The notes beneath the pieces were generated by a model that saw only the letters and a program-made list of their open reading frames with translations, did no database searches and was not told the DNA's origin. Positions 62,635 through 64,000 of a DNA stretch of 64,000 bases are shown one piece after another (the stretch's first letter is position 1; each line of letters opens with the position of its first letter). Position numbers and translations under genes: made by a program. Source of the stretch: Novosphingobium sp. KCTC 2891. Lineage in GTDB: Bacteria > Pseudomonadota > Alphaproteobacteria > Sphingomonadales > Sphingomonadaceae. The stretch spans positions 62,001 through 126,000 of the forward strand of contig NZ_JAPCZG010000007.1 in NCBI RefSeq assembly GCF_025938155.1. The letters are read 5' to 3'.

Positions 62635-63230
62635 TGCACCCACTTCGCCAATTCCGCGGCAACCGCCTTGCCGTCCTTTTCCGCCGGCAGCAGCGCCACC
62701 GGCTTGCCGTCCGGCCCCATCAGATAGGCGGCGCGGCTGTGGTCCATCAGGTAGGCATCGGGCGATCCGCCCTCGCGCTTCTGGTAATAGACGGCGAAGG
62801 CCTTGGCCACGGCAGCGATCTGCTCAGGCGTGCCGGTCAGCCCGATCAGCTCCGGCCCGAAGTTGGCGGCGAACTTGCCCACCACCTCGGGCGTGTCGCG
62901 CGCCGGGTCCACGGTGATGAAGATCGGCTGGACCTTCGCGGCCAGCGCCGGCTGGTCCTTCGCCAACAGGTGATAACCCTGCATCAGGTGCTGCACGTCC
63001 AGCGGGCAGACATCGGGGCAGAACGAATAGCCGAAATAGACGACGCGGTATTTCCCCGCGAAATCGGCATAGCGCACCGGCTTGCCGTCCTTGCCCGTCA
63101 GCGTGAAATCGCCGCCGATCGCCGCGCCTTCCAGCGGTGGGCGCTCGGCAGGCGCGGAACCGCCCCCGCAAGAGGAAAGTGCGAAGGCCATCGCCCCCGC
63201 CAGCGTTAGGATAATCGATCGGTGCATCAT
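62631..63230 (-). CDS. Sco1/SenC family copper chaperone lipoprotein
   Basis: A 199-residue lipoprotein for cytochrome oxidase CuA assembly. Signal with lipobox: [15 protein letters not shown]. Copper motif [14 protein letters not shown] (CxxxC) and the distal His in [19 protein letters not shown] 63230 (or 63227) with GGGAG ahead. It is the first of a run of three overlapping genes with YcgN and YgjP types. Confidence 0.92.
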   Translation of the reverse strand: MMHRSIILTLAGAMAFALSSCGGGSAPAERPPLEGAAIGGDFTLTGKDGKPVRYADFAGKYRVVYFGYSFCPDVCPLDVQHLMQGYHLLAKDQPALAAKVQPIFITVDPARDTPEVVGKFAANFGPELIGLTGTPEQIAAVAKAFAVYYQKREGGSPDAYLMDHSRAAYLMGPDGKPVALLPAEKDGKAVAAELAKWVH

Positions 63231-63339
63231 CGCTCCCGGAGGGTTCGCTCTCGGCATGGCGCGGCGGTTCATGCTCTGCTAACCAGCCGGTTGCAAGGGC
63301 GTGGACCTGCAAGGGGCGCGCAACAGGAGGACAGGAATA

Positions 63340-63966
63340 GTGAACACGTGGTGGCACCGGGCGCGCAAGGCCGCGCTGGCCGTCTCGATGATCGGCGCGA
63401 TCGGGCTGGCGATGCCGGCGCAGGCGCAGTTCTCCGATAGCTACAAGTTCCTGGAATCGGTGCGCAAGAAAGAGGCCGAGAAGGTCACCGACGCGCTCAA
63501 CGAACCCGGCAGCCAGATCGTCAACACGCGCGACGTGACCACCGGCGAATCGGCGCTCTACATCGTCACCGCGCGCCGCGACCTGACGTGGATGCAATTC
63601 CTCGTCGGCAAGGGCGCCAACGTGAACATCCGCGACAACAAGGGCACCACGCCGCTGGTCCTCGCCGCCAACCTCGGCTTCATCGAGGGCGTCGATTTCC
63701 TGATCTCGGCCGGCGCCCGCATCGACGAGCCGAACAACACCGGCGAAACCCCGCTGATCGGCGCTGTCCACCGCCGCGACGTGGCGCTGGTGCGCACGCT
63801 GCTCAAGGCCGGCGCCAGCCCCGACCGCCCCGACAATTCCGGCCGCACCGCGCGCGATTACGCCGCGCTCGATGGCAAGGGCAGCGCCATGATGACCGAG
63901 ATCGAGAACTCGGCGAAGGCCAAGGCTGCCGCGCCGGTCAAGAAGACCTACGGCCCCTCGTTCTGA
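63340..63966 (+). CDS. Exported ankyrin-repeat protein
   Basis: A 208-residue periplasmic protein. Signal peptide AALAVSMIGAIGLAMPAQAQ. Then four ankyrin units: VTTGESALYIVTARRDLTWM, NKGTTPLVLAANLGFIEGVD, NTGETPLIGAVHRRDVALVR and NSGRTARDYAALDGKG. The start is GTG 63340 with AGGAGG 10 nt upstream; longer frames lack a signal. Likely a protein-protein interaction scaffold. Confidence 0.85.
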   Translation: MNTWWHRARKAALAVSMIGAIGLAMPAQAQFSDSYKFLESVRKKEAEKVTDALNEPGSQIVNTRDVTTGESALYIVTARRDLTWMQFLVGKGANVNIRDNKGTTPLVLAANLGFIEGVDFLISAGARIDEPNNTGETPLIGAVHRRDVALVRTLLKAGASPDRPDNSGRTARDYAALDGKGSAMMTEIENSAKAKAAAPVKKTYGPSF

Positions 63967-63979
63967 CGGAACGCCTCCG

Positions 63980-64000
63980 ATGACCGACGCCCCTGATACC
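63980..64000 (+). CDS. Start of a further gene (cut by window edge)
   Basis: ATG at 63980 opens a frame MTDAPDT to the end of the window, 13 bp after the ankyrin gene. Too short to identify. Confidence 0.35.

Overview
The window looks like chromosome from a GC-rich alphaproteobacterium of the Sphingomonadales, most likely Novosphingobium or a close relative. This rests on the alphaproteobacterial form of the LexA box, an imuA-imuB-dnaE2 mutagenesis cassette, an EipA/DUF1134 protein, a PutA without a DNA-binding domain, and a mix of Rieske oxygenase, ketosteroid-dehydrogenase-like flavoprotein and carboxymuconolactone-decarboxylase-like genes typical of sphingomonad catabolism. The genus is inference; no rRNA is present.

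Layout. 1-27.3 kb is chromosome: acyl-CoA and esterase genes (a 3-hydroxyacyl-CoA dehydrogenase cut by the window edge, a serine hydrolase, a thioesterase), a modABC molybdate transporter whose ModC lacks the usual C-terminal domain, small catabolic enzymes, an ABC exporter (ATPase, FtsX-type permease, HlyD-type adaptor), a beta-CASP nuclease, rsgA, the SOS mutasome imuA-imuB-dnaE2 behind a perfect GTTC-N7-GTTC box, and a five-gene catabolic run (Dabb-PASTA fusion, Rieske oxygenase, MDR reductase, SnoaL-like, KstD-like flavoprotein).

27.3-53.2 kb is accessory DNA stacked at the 3' end of a tRNA-Ser(GCT) gene. An 18-bp piece of that tRNA (53173-53190) is repeated exactly at 32708-32725, and 14 bp of it recur at 27314-27327. 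These copies delimit two tandem elements. Element 1 (about 5.4 kb) has a P4-type integrase, an AlpA-like regulator and an HUH-type replication-like protein in a chain of ATGA-overlapping small genes. Element 2 (about 20.5 kb) has its own integrase beside the tRNA, an AlpA-HUH-DUF927 module, a serine resolvase with a complete three-subsite res site, a type III restriction-modification system with an AT-rich internal segment in the methyltransferase, and a divergent pair made of an AlbA_2 (Schlafen-like) protein and a HEPN/RES-domain putative NAD-degrading toxin. It also holds unknown genes, two of which have long, multi-branched leader RNAs. One leader can be drawn as a switch in which the same strand closes the RNA domain or masks the ribosome binding site. 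Candidate integrase arm sites lie at both ends of each element and support the boundaries.

53.3-64 kb is chromosome again: eipA, a YkgJ-type cysteine-cluster protein, an aromatic/aspartate aminotransferase, ribD-ribE, putA, and a tight run of Sco-, YcgN- and YgjP-type genes beside an exported ankyrin-repeat protein.

Most likely candidates for an undescribed system are the AlbA_2 + HEPN/RES pair next to the type III system, and the two structured leader RNAs in element 2.
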